The position numbers were made by a program, and so were the translations under genes. From a virus: 31,584 bases of DNA. The notes under the pieces were generated by a model. It was not told the DNA's origin and ran no database searches. It saw nothing but the letters and a program-made list of their open reading frames with translations. Positions 6,676 through 12,430 of this stretch are shown in pieces. Position 1 is the stretch's first letter. The number at the start of each line of letters is the position of its first letter. Location: positions 1-31,584 of IMG/VR virus record IMGVR_UViG_3300031643_000006, one strand, 5' to 3'.

Positions 6676-8583
6676 ATGAACAGTCAAGAAACAATCAGAA
6701 AAGCGGTTCTCAATAGTCGCAAGAATTGGCTGCATTATACGGTCAAGCAGGAAAGGGAGATATACGCACTGCTTTCGGGTGCTGCTGATAAAATCGAGAA
6801 GAGGCTTAATCAATATGCAGTAGAGGGGAAATTGCCACCAGGACGATTGATAAGTCTTTTAGGCGCAAATACAAAACCTAATCCTGATAGTATTCGAGGA
6901 ATAATCAGGCAGTTAAGACCCGGACTGAACGGGCATATAAAAAAGGGTATGAGGCAAAGTGTTAGTTTTGGGATGCAGACTTATATATATTCGTTGCAGA
7001 ATATGAAGCTGCCGAAAAATGCGAAGCTGGGTATTGGTTCAAGTTTTATCGGGGTGGATGGTAAGATAAGGACTTATGATGTCGGCAGAGAGCTATGGAA
7101 AGCCAGCGTGTGGGGCAGAATCAATTCGGATGCAATGGATTATCTTTTGCGTACTCAATATGGCAGAATAGCATTTTCACGAAAGGTGTGGGACATTACG
7201 TGGGATGCGGAGAAGCTAATCAGAAACAGGATAAATACTGGAGTGCTTTTGGGTGAAAGCGTCGATAAGGTCGCAAGGGATATAAAGCCATACTTGGCAG
7301 AACCGAATGCAAGGTTTCATCGGGTGAGAAAAGATGGTAAATTGGTATTGAGCAAACCGGCAAAGGCATATCACCCGGGCCGCGGTGTTTACAGGTCGGC
7401 ATATCGAAACGCACGGAGATTAGCAAGAACAGAATACGCAAGGGCTTATCACGAAGGAATGGTCAGATACGTCAAAAAGAAAACGTGGCTCAAAGGTTTT
7501 ATCAGTAGAGTTGGTAGTGATAATCCGGCTCCTTATGATGAGTATGTGGACGGTAAGTTTTTCCCAAAGAACAATCCGCCTATGATTCCATACCACCCGA
7601 ATTGTGTTTTAGGTAAGACGATTGTTCAAGCAGGTGGTAATATAACTGGGGCAATAAGCCGTTGGTATGAAGGTCAAATGATTACCTTTAGCACGGCCAC
7701 TGGCCAACAACTTACCTGCACGCCCAACCACCCTATATTCTCTAATGGACAATTTATTGCTGCGAATAAACTCAATGAAAGCAACAGCGTTGTCTGCGTC
7801 AATGCTGCCAATGTGCCCATTGTCAACAGATATAATATACAAAAACCAGCCAGAATTCAGAATATAGTTAGTGCGTTGCATAAAACGAGCTCCATGTCTT
7901 CCCGCCCAGTGAAAATTTCCACCGAAGACTTCCACGGCGATGGGATAGGTAGCAAGGTCGCAATTGTAAGCTCCAATAGCTTTTTGAGGAATAGTTTGCA
8001 CGCCTCTATTTGCGAGCAATTTTCGCAGTTGTATTTCCGCTTCAGAGATAATGCCCGATTTATAAGGTTGTTTCTCGATTGTTTGGGCGTGCCTGCATTT
8101 AGTTTCCCAGGAGACTTTCATCCCTCTGCGAACTTTATTGGCTCTTTTAGTCATTCGCCTTCTCTCTTCGATAGAATAATTACCAGAGCGAAGGAAATTG
8201 GCCTGTCTTTGCCTTCTGATTTCGGTTCCAGTTTCAACCAATCTTCGTCTGATGGTGCCACGATTAACACCAAATCTCTTAGCAAGTCGTTGTTCGGAAA
8301 ATCCCGATTTGTACAAAGCGATGATTTCACTGATAGGCAAGTCGAATCTATTCCAGCTACTTCTTTTGGGTTCCTTGATAGAATTGTCCATATTGAATCC
8401 TTTCACTTTAGTGGCTATGTTTATAATTTGGAAACTACTCAATCTTACTACTTCGCAAATGGAATTGCAACACATAATTGTATGTGTTATGCTGAACCTG
8501 TGTTTACAGAAGTGCCGAATGAAGAGCTTGATTTTGCACCAACGCAAGCGGAGTTTGTTAAAACTCATAAAATAGTGGCATAA
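6676..8583 (+). CDS. MuF-like (SPP1 gp7 family) head morphogenesis protein interrupted by an intein
   Basis: The 635-codon gene encodes a minor capsid/head morphogenesis protein that acts with the portal in early capsid assembly. The host protein is residues 1-309 joined to 602-635, giving 343 residues after splicing. The region NARRLARTEYARAYHEGMVRY (about 242-262) and the terminal YHPN|CMC block are the signature of the SPP1 gp7/MuF C-terminal domain, in which HPNCxC is the best conserved motif. The intein occupies residues 310-601 and splits that motif exactly before its first Cys. The gene follows a portal, as expected. Unspliced protein would have a disrupted motif, so splicing is probably needed for function. 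Confidence 0.92.
   Translation: MNSQETIRKAVLNSRKNWLHYTVKQEREIYALLSGAADKIEKRLNQYAVEGKLPPGRLISLLGANTKPNPDSIRGIIRQLRPGLNGHIKKGMRQSVSFGMQTYIYSLQNMKLPKNAKLGIGSSFIGVDGKIRTYDVGRELWKASVWGRINSDAMDYLLRTQYGRIAFSRKVWDITWDAEKLIRNRINTGVLLGESVDKVARDIKPYLAEPNARFHRVRKDGKLVLSKPAKAYHPGRGVYRSAYRNARRLARTEYARAYHEGMVRYVKKKTWLKGFISRVGSDNPAPYDEYVDGKFFPKNNPPMIPYHPNCVLGKTIVQAGGNITGAISRWYEGQMITFSTATGQQLTCTPNHPIFSNGQFIAANKLNESNSVVCVNAANVPIVNRYNIQKPARIQNIVSALHKTSSMSSRPVKISTEDFHGDGIGSKVAIVSSNSFLRNSLHASICEQFSQLYFRFRDNARFIRLFLDCLGVPAFSFPGDFHPSANFIGSFSHSPSLFDRIITRAKEIGLSLPSDFGSSFNQSSSDGATINTKSLSKSLFGKSRFVQSDDFTDRQVESIPATSFGFLDRIVHIESFHFSGYVYNLETTQSYYFANGIATHNCMCYAEPVFTEVPNEELDFAPTQAEFVKTHKIVA
7609..8391 (-). CDS. Antisense homing endonuclease nested in the intein (HTH plus Vsr/EDxHD-like nuclease)
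   Basis: A 260-residue gene runs opposite to the intein. Its ATG (8391) follows AAAGGA with a six-base spacer; the frame stays open upstream of the ATG, so that ribosome binding site decides the start. Residues about 18-51 form a helix-turn-helix (LPISEIIALYKSGFSEQRLA, then KRFGVNRGTIRRRL). Residues about 116-190 resemble the PD-(D/E)xK/Vsr-like fold: SEAEIQLRKLL (Glu117/119), YNCDLATYPIAVEVFGGNFH (Asp145, Glu154, His161), then a hydrophobic strand WFLYIISV. Residues 217-238 (REYRVVGRAGKLLASG) look like a trailing domain seen in such phage nucleases. It would cut intein-less MuF alleles so that repair copies the intein. Cleavage is inferred, not shown. The main alternative is a fortuitous open frame, which the ordered motifs make unlikely. 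Confidence 0.85.
   Translation of the reverse strand: MDNSIKEPKRSSWNRFDLPISEIIALYKSGFSEQRLAKRFGVNRGTIRRRLVETGTEIRRQRQANFLRSGNYSIEERRRMTKRANKVRRGMKVSWETKCRHAQTIEKQPYKSGIISEAEIQLRKLLANRGVQTIPQKAIGAYNCDLATYPIAVEVFGGNFHWAGRHGARFMQRTNYILNSGWFLYIISVDNGHIGSIDADNAVAFIEFIRSNKLSIREYRVVGRAGKLLASGRAKGNHLTFIPTAYCPSYITTCLNNRLT
8398..8403 (-). promoter_or_regulatory. Ribosome binding site of the antisense endonuclease gene
   Basis: Read on the minus strand, AAAGGA is followed by TTCAAT and then the ATG at 8391. This near-ideal Shine-Dalgarno lies inside the sequence coding for the C-terminal Hint half of the intein. It fixes the start of the antisense gene and shows selection for independent translation. 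A TATAAA that could act as a -10 element lies further upstream on the same strand (8420-8425), but no good -35 partner is seen. Confidence 0.7.
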
Positions 8584-8611
8584 AAAAGAAAAAATTTAGG
8601 CTTATAACTCT

Positions 8612-8812
8612 ATGGCAGAGCAGCAATTAGAAGATAACCAAAAAAAAGACTTGACAAATACAAGTGATTTGTTGGATACTTTCAGTAAGCAGATAAGGCA
8701 AATGGCCTTTGAGCTTCAGTTTGGTGATTTGACAGTAAGGTTTAAGGTGCGAAATGGCTCGGTGAAAGAAGCTCACAGAATTTCGGATGCGATTAAACTG
8801 AGACCATTCTAA
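8612..8812 (+). CDS. Small hypothetical protein
   Basis: The 66-residue acidic-to-neutral protein begins MAEQQLEDNQKKDLTNTSD and ends DAIKLRPF. It has one helical stretch (LLDTFSKQIRQMAFEL) and a short beta-like part (GDLTVRFKVRNGSV). The gene starts 28 bases after the MuF stop codon and is followed by a strong terminator-like hairpin, so it closes the portal/MuF gene group. No family is recognised. Confidence 0.55.
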   Translation: MAEQQLEDNQKKDLTNTSDLLDTFSKQIRQMAFELQFGDLTVRFKVRNGSVKEAHRISDAIKLRPF

Positions 8813-8847
8813 AAAGTAAATACCGTTAGCCAAATTAGTTGACCAAC

Positions 8848-8907
8848 AAAAAGGCGACTGATTGAGATGCAGTAAAAATACTGTGTTTTAGTCAGCCGCC
8901 TTTTTTT
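8848..8907 (+). terminator. Terminator-like double hairpin
   Basis: AAAAAGGCG-A-CTGA pairs with TCAG-C-CGCCTTTTT (one mismatch). A second hairpin, CAGTA-AAAA-TACTG, is nested in the loop, and the right arm runs into seven T residues. It separates the MuF gene group from the capsid maturation genes. The next ribosome binding site (AAAGGA) begins only about ten bases after the T-tract, as at the other hairpins in this region. Confidence 0.72.
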
Positions 8908-8928
8908 ATTGCGCTAAAGGATTTGGAT

Positions 8929-9081
8929 ATGCCAATGCCAAAACCAGCGAAAGACGAGAAGCAAAGCGAATTTGTAAGTCGCTGTATAGCCTTTGAAACT
9001 AAAGCTGCTCCGGATAGACCAGATGAGCAGATACAGGCGATGTGCTATCAGACTTGGCGAGACAGGAATAAGGAAAAATGA
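8929..9081 (+). CDS. Small conserved phage protein upstream of the protease
   Basis: This 50-residue protein reads MPMPKPAKDEKQSEFVSRC, then IAFETKAAPDRPDEQIQAM and CYQTWRDRNKEK. The pattern P-x-P-K...E-F-x-S-R-C...P-D-x-x-Q-x-x-A-x-C-Y-x-x-W is a recognisable small phage motif. It often occurs just upstream of, or fused to, the maturation protease. The ribosome binding site AAAGGA lies about seven bases before the ATG, and the stop overlaps the next start as ATGA, so the two genes are coupled. The two conserved Cys residues might bind metal (inference). The biochemical role is unknown. Confidence 0.78.
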   Translation: MPMPKPAKDEKQSEFVSRCIAFETKAAPDRPDEQIQAMCYQTWRDRNKEK

Positions 9082-10064
9082 AAAAGTTAAGAGAAATCAA
9101 AAACCAATTTGACGGGGCGTTTAGCGAAATATCCATAGATACAGAAAAGAGGATAATCAAAAACGCTGCTTTGGTGGGGCAGGTAAGTCGAAACGGCAGA
9201 CGATATACAGTTGAGGCATTAAGGGGCGGGATAAGCAAGTATGAGGGGGCAAAGGTTTATATCGACCATCCAAACGAAAGTGACGAGAAAAGAGGCTGGC
9301 GAAGCACAAGGGACCTGGCCGGCAAGATTGAGAACGCACGTTTTGACGGCCAGAAAGTAAGGGGTGATATTCGGCTAATCAATACCGAAGGAGGCAAGTT
9401 GGCTTTTGAGATAGCGACTAACGTGCCGGACATAGCAGGAATGTCCCATAACGCTTTCGGCAAGTTTCACAAAGAAGATGGCGTGGAAGTCGTCGAGTCA
9501 ATAGATAGGGTTGTGAGTGTTGATGTGGTTACTGAACCGGCAACGAATAACGGATTTTATGAGTCAGAATTAAACGACGATAAAGGAGACAAAGATATGT
9601 TGGAGTACAAAGATGTCACGATGGTTGGTCTTAAAGAGGCCAGAAAAGACCTTGTTGAAACTCTGATGAACGAAGGGAAAGAGTCAAGGGACGACGAGTT
9701 TGAGAAGGTCATCAAGGAAAACGAGAGCCTGAAAAAGGAAAAGGACGAACTACAAAAGAAGCTCGACGAGATGGAAGTCAAAGAGGCCCTCGCAACGAAA
9801 GAGGTAGCGATTGACAAAATGCTCGAAGAGAGCAAATTGCCGGAAGAGGCAAAGACCGAGGTTTTCAAGACAACGCTGATGGCGATTTCGGTCAAGGAAA
9901 ACGAGAAGCTCGAAGATAAGGTCAAAGAGCAAATCGAGGACAGGCTCAATGCCATAGCCGGTAAGACGGGCGTTAAAAACAATACAGAGCGCACGCACAA
10001 AGAAGACGGGGATGCAACGCCTGAGTCCATCGCAAAAGACTTGAAGGGTTCAAGTTTAGAGTAA
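9078..10064 (+). CDS. Capsid maturation protease with C-terminal scaffold domain
   Basis: The 328-residue protein combines a prohead protease and an assembly scaffold. Residues 1-165 contain EALRGGISKYEGAKVYIDHP (His64 candidate) and DIAGMSHNAFGKF (Ser123 candidate nucleophile in G-M-S-H), then RVVSVDVVTEPATN. This order is typical of a large family of phage serine maturation proteases. Residues about 200-290 are almost entirely charged coiled coil (EKVIKENESLKKEKDELQKK), the usual form of an internal scaffold. The gene lies directly before the decoration and capsid genes. The protease should cleave the scaffold and itself inside the prohead. An internal ribosome binding site probably makes the scaffold alone (see 9597). 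Confidence 0.85.
   Translation: MKKLREIKNQFDGAFSEISIDTEKRIIKNAALVGQVSRNGRRYTVEALRGGISKYEGAKVYIDHPNESDEKRGWRSTRDLAGKIENARFDGQKVRGDIRLINTEGGKLAFEIATNVPDIAGMSHNAFGKFHKEDGVEVVESIDRVVSVDVVTEPATNNGFYESELNDDKGDKDMLEYKDVTMVGLKEARKDLVETLMNEGKESRDDEFEKVIKENESLKKEKDELQKKLDEMEVKEALATKEVAIDKMLEESKLPEEAKTEVFKTTLMAISVKENEKLEDKVKEQIEDRLNAIAGKTGVKNNTERTHKEDGDATPESIAKDLKGSSLE
9597..10064 (+). CDS. Nested in-frame scaffold protein (internal start)
   Basis: Within the protease gene, AAAGGAG at 9582-9588 is followed after eight bases by ATG at 9597, in frame with the protease. Translation from here would give 155 residues (from MLEYKDVTMVGLKEARKD) comprising only the coiled-coil region. This is the arrangement of lambda C and Nu3, where the scaffold is the C-terminal part of the protease gene made from its own start. 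The ribosome binding site is stronger than that of the full-length gene, as expected if many scaffold copies are needed per protease. Expression is inferred. Confidence 0.7.
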   Translation: MLEYKDVTMVGLKEARKDLVETLMNEGKESRDDEFEKVIKENESLKKEKDELQKKLDEMEVKEALATKEVAIDKMLEESKLPEEAKTEVFKTTLMAISVKENEKLEDKVKEQIEDRLNAIAGKTGVKNNTERTHKEDGDATPESIAKDLKGSSLE

Positions 10065-10137
10065 AGTAAAAACGCCAACCGAGTAAGGTTTTGACGTAAA
10101 ACTATAAACACTAACTGAATAAATAGGAGTTTGAAAA

Positions 10138-10647
10138 ATGTCCAATGTTAATAGATACCGTAGGGGGCCGAGGCAGTTGGTAGAAATACCTGTCGCCTCT
10201 GCTACGGTTATAGAAAAGGGCGATATCGTGCTTGTGGTTTCCGGTTTAGCAACTACACCGAGTCTGGTATATGTTGAAGATACATACGCCGGCAATGAGG
10301 CAACGTTGCAGGCTGCTGCCGCATTACTTGTGGCTGGTATTGCAGAGACCCCATCGGCTGCCGGCGATACCGATGATGTTCTTGTCGATGTCAGTTTGGA
10401 GGCAATCTATGAATTGCAACAGGCATCGGCGGCCGCTATTTCGTTCGGTGATTTGCTTGAGGTAGGTTGCAGTTCGTGGGCAGGCGATTCTTGGTATGGC
10501 AAAGATGATGTGGTTGACCCGATGGGCGATACCTATACGAGTCCGATTGCCGTATGTGTCAAGGCACATACTGCTGCCGAAGGTGCAGGCACGCTTTGTA
10601 AGCTGCTGCCAAGCAAGTTAATGAACAGCATTGCCGGACAGAGTTAA
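10138..10647 (+). CDS. Putative head decoration (capsid cement) protein
   Basis: The 169-residue protein lies between the protease/scaffold and the major capsid protein, the usual position of a decoration protein. It begins with a short basic arm (MSNVNRYRRGPRQLVEIPV) and continues with a beta-rich, Ala/Gly-rich domain (VIEKGDIVLVVSG, LLVAGIAETPSAAGDTDD, VLVDVSLEAIYELQQ). This resembles DUF2190-like capsid-stabilising proteins that trimerise on the mature capsid surface. The start has AGGAG about eight bases upstream. The family call is by pattern and context. Confidence 0.65.
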   Translation: MSNVNRYRRGPRQLVEIPVASATVIEKGDIVLVVSGLATTPSLVYVEDTYAGNEATLQAAAALLVAGIAETPSAAGDTDDVLVDVSLEAIYELQQASAAAISFGDLLEVGCSSWAGDSWYGKDDVVDPMGDTYTSPIAVCVKAHTAAEGAGTLCKLLPSKLMNSIAGQS

Positions 10648-10708
10648 TGAGTAATCATTGAGTTGACTAAATACCAAAGAAAGGGTTTAGAAAAAAAGGA
10701 GTTCAAAG

Positions 10709-11836
10709 ATGAGTTTTGAGAATAAAGTAGGAAAGCTGAAAGAAGTCATTAGCAACAGTGGCGGCTTCGACAAGTTTATGGCGACAATGCTTCCGAAGCT
10801 GATAGATGCGAAGAAAGACGAGAAGCCTCTGATGAAGCCGGAAGATTTTAGTTTGAAGGAACTTTACGAGGCAGTAAACACCTCACAATTTCCGATTATC
10901 ACCGGTGAGCTTTTGAGCAAAAAGGTTATGCAAGGGTTCAATGAATATCCTGGTATAGCCGACCAGTTGGTGACCAAGTTCACTTCCAAACTGAAAACCG
11001 ATACGATTCCTGGAGCGTTTCTCAAGGGGGACCTTGAGGACATTCCGGAAGGCGGCGGGTATCCGCACAGTGGTGATATAGAGGAGTTCTATGTGACTAT
11101 TGGCGGGGCGAAGAGAGGCGAAATCCTCGATATCACCGATGAGGCTATCCGATTCGACCAGACAGGGCTGATTATGCTCAAGGCGAGTAAGTTCGGTCAG
11201 AGGGCAGCCAAAGACCGCGAAAAGAGCGTAATTTACACGATTATGGATGCCACGGTAGACGGCAAGAATTATTACGCTTATTATCCGGCTGGGACCAGGA
11301 CAGCTCTGTTTAGGTCAAGTAACGGCACAAGCTCCGGTGTTGGCGGTGGCGTGCTGTATGCGAATCAAATAACCAATGTGCTTGCCGAGTACACTGATTT
11401 AGATGCCGCCGAAGCCTTGTTTACTCTTATTATGGACGAGAACGCCGACCCAATTGATGTGATGAGCAGCAATATGATACTGCTTACATCAAGGTCATTG
11501 AAAGGCACAGCTTCGCGTCTCACGAGAAACCAAGTGCTTCCGGCTATTAGTGGCACAAGCATAGGTATGCGTGAGGACAATCCATACTATCAATTAAAGA
11601 CACTGTTCAGTCCGTGGATTGACAAAGGCAATAGTGGTTTGTTCTGGTATTACGGAGATTTCAAGAGGCAGTATCTTGAAAAGGTGGTTATTCCGCTACA
11701 AATTCTTACTCGTAAAGACGACAAGAATGAAGCAGCTTGGGAAAGAGATGTCATCGCCCAGTATAAGGTGAGACGGTTCAGCAAGGTCGGATCGATTGAC
11801 CACAGATACGTAGTTGAGTCAACTGGTGCTGGTTAA
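10709..11836 (+). CDS. Major capsid protein
   Basis: The 375-residue protein follows protease, scaffold and decoration genes and has one of the strongest ribosome binding sites of the window (AAAAAAAGGAG). Its N-terminal 60 residues are charged and helical (FENKVGKLKEVISNSGGFDK), then comes a beta/alpha core (ITGELLSKKVMQGFNEYPG, GGYPHSGDIEEFYVTIGGAK, VIPLQILTRKDDKNEAAWER). The C-terminal DVIAQYKVRRFSKVGSIDHR contains the arginine-rich, aromatic end often seen in HK97-fold capsid proteins that have no detectable similarity to lambda gpE. The HK97 fold is inferred from gene order and length. A terminator-like hairpin follows. Confidence 0.85.
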   Translation: MSFENKVGKLKEVISNSGGFDKFMATMLPKLIDAKKDEKPLMKPEDFSLKELYEAVNTSQFPIITGELLSKKVMQGFNEYPGIADQLVTKFTSKLKTDTIPGAFLKGDLEDIPEGGGYPHSGDIEEFYVTIGGAKRGEILDITDEAIRFDQTGLIMLKASKFGQRAAKDREKSVIYTIMDATVDGKNYYAYYPAGTRTALFRSSNGTSSGVGGGVLYANQITNVLAEYTDLDAAEALFTLIMDENADPIDVMSSNMILLTSRSLKGTASRLTRNQVLPAISGTSIGMREDNPYYQLKTLFSPWIDKGNSGLFWYYGDFKRQYLEKVVIPLQILTRKDDKNEAAWERDVIAQYKVRRFSKVGSIDHRYVVESTGAG

Positions 11837-11867
11837 TAAAGGCTGATTCTTCCTTTCAATTTTCGAT

Positions 11868-11906
11868 GGGGCGGGCGGGTTAGCTCGCTCGCCCCTGTGT
11901 TTTTTT
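11868..11906 (+). terminator. GC-rich terminator after the major capsid gene
   Basis: GGGGCGGGCGGG pairs with CTCGCTCGCCCC (12 pairs, two of them G-U) over a TTAG loop, followed by TGTG and a run of seven T. It lies 31 bases after the capsid stop and 16 bases before the next start codon. Termination here would favour capsid protein over downstream connector and tail genes. Confidence 0.78.
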
Positions 11907-11921
11907 AGAGAGAGCCGAGAG

Positions 11922-12152
11922 ATGGCAATGACATTATCTGAGGTGGATACCAAGATAGAAGCACTTCTGGAAAGTCCACAAGTCGATTATATGATTGGGG
12001 ACAAAAAAGTATCTGCAGGCCAAAAGTTAGACCAGTTACTGAAATATAGAGAACATTTGCTTAAACATCCCACAGACACAGATTTATTAACAATGACTTT
12101 CAATACTAATGTTAATGAATTTGGTGAAGAACAGGGAGAATACGAGGATTAA
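11922..12152 (+). CDS. gpW-like head-tail joining protein (putative)
   Basis: The 76-residue protein opens MAMTLSEVDTKIEALLESPQ, then VDYMIGDKKVSAGQKLDQLL and KYREHL. A helix, a short beta hairpin containing GDKKVSAGQ, and a second helix reproduce the helix-hairpin-helix plan and length of lambda gpW-type joining proteins, which plug the portal after packaging. The pattern I-x-x-L-L-x-S-P-x-x-D-Y-x-x-G is common in phage proteins at this location. The acidic tail (FGEEQGEYED) is extra. The identification is by pattern and position. Confidence 0.6.
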   Translation: MAMTLSEVDTKIEALLESPQVDYMIGDKKVSAGQKLDQLLKYREHLLKHPTDTDLLTMTFNTNVNEFGEEQGEYED

Positions 12153-12167
12153 AGGAAAGACAATACG

Positions 12168-12374
12168 ATGACATTAAGCGACGGTGATAAGGCAGAGTGC
12201 AAGGAAATAGCAAGAGCGATAATCAAAGAAGTCTTAATAGAGCATATAGCTTCCTGTCCACACGGTAGAACAATCCTTGCCAGTAAAATGCTTTTGGTTG
12301 GTATGTGCATTGGAAGCGGTTTGGCAAGCGGCGGGACTGTATATGCTTTAGTGCAGTTTATCTCTGGGAATTAA
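12168..12374 (+). CDS. Small single-pass membrane protein
   Basis: The 68-residue protein has an N-terminal charged helix (SDGDKAECKEIARAIIKEVL), a CPHGRT turn, and a glycine-rich hydrophobic segment (about residues 44-65, LVGMCIGSGLASGGTVYALV). Cys-Pro-His-Gly after IEHIAS is reminiscent of short phage proteins with a C-x(n)-H-C-P-like motif before a membrane anchor. A holin or anti-holin role is possible in principle, but the position between joining protein and fibre gene is not a lysis cassette. Function unknown. Confidence 0.6.
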   Translation: MTLSDGDKAECKEIARAIIKEVLIEHIASCPHGRTILASKMLLVGMCIGSGLASGGTVYALVQFISGN

Positions 12375-12376
12375 AA

Positions 12377-12430
12377 ATGAGCTGGGTATTTCCAACTGGC
12401 GATAATGGTGCTCAGAAAAAGGTTTTATAG
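12377..12430 (+). CDS. Possible 17-codon leader before the propeller gene
   Basis: ATG at 12377, two bases after the previous stop and behind a weak GGGAA, opens a frame reading MSWVFPTGDNGAQKKVL that stops at 12430. It overlaps the start of the propeller gene in another frame, and the ATG at 12441 lies ten bases after its stop. It may be a coupling leader, or the true N-terminus of the propeller protein separated by a single-base indel. Nothing else supports it. Confidence 0.25.
   Translation: MSWVFPTGDNGAQKKVL

Larger units (their letters stand above)
7603..8478 (+). mobile_element. Intein in the HPNC motif of the MuF protein
   Basis: This in-frame 292-residue insertion has all canonical splicing blocks: Cys1 in CVLGKTIV (block A), TPNHPIFSNGQFIAANKL (block B, with the catalytic T-x-x-H at MuF residues 349-352), VYNLETTQSYYFANGIATHN (blocks F/G) and Cys+1 at codon 8479. 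Removal restores HPNCMC. Between the N- and C-terminal Hint halves lie roughly 190 residues rich in Ser and Phe, with no LAGLIDADG, HNH or GIY-YIG motif in this frame. The composition looks like the reverse reading of a Lys/Arg/Glu-rich gene, and that gene is present on the other strand (7609-8391). The splicing chemistry is established for the family; activity here is inferred. Confidence 0.92.

Noticed and set aside
7840-8390. In-frame (sense) endonuclease domain in the intein
   Set aside because: No LAGLIDADG, HNH or GIY-YIG pattern is visible in the Ser/Phe-rich linker; the recognisable nuclease motifs occur only on the opposite strand.
8392-8568. Upstream extension of the antisense nuclease frame to an ATG at 8568
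   Set aside because: The extra 59 residues are Cys- and Ile-rich without motifs, mirror the intein C-terminus and MuF tail, and the strong AAAGGA lies only before the ATG at 8391.
8198-8575. 125-codon plus-strand frame inside the intein, in a third phase
   Set aside because: No motif, no ribosome binding site, and it is sandwiched between two better-supported frames.
9557-10111. 184-codon minus-strand frame opposite the scaffold region, very rich in Ser, Leu and Phe
   Set aside because: It is the mirror of a Lys/Glu-rich coiled coil, with no ribosome binding site and no motif. It serves as a contrast to the antisense nuclease, which does have motifs and a ribosome binding site.
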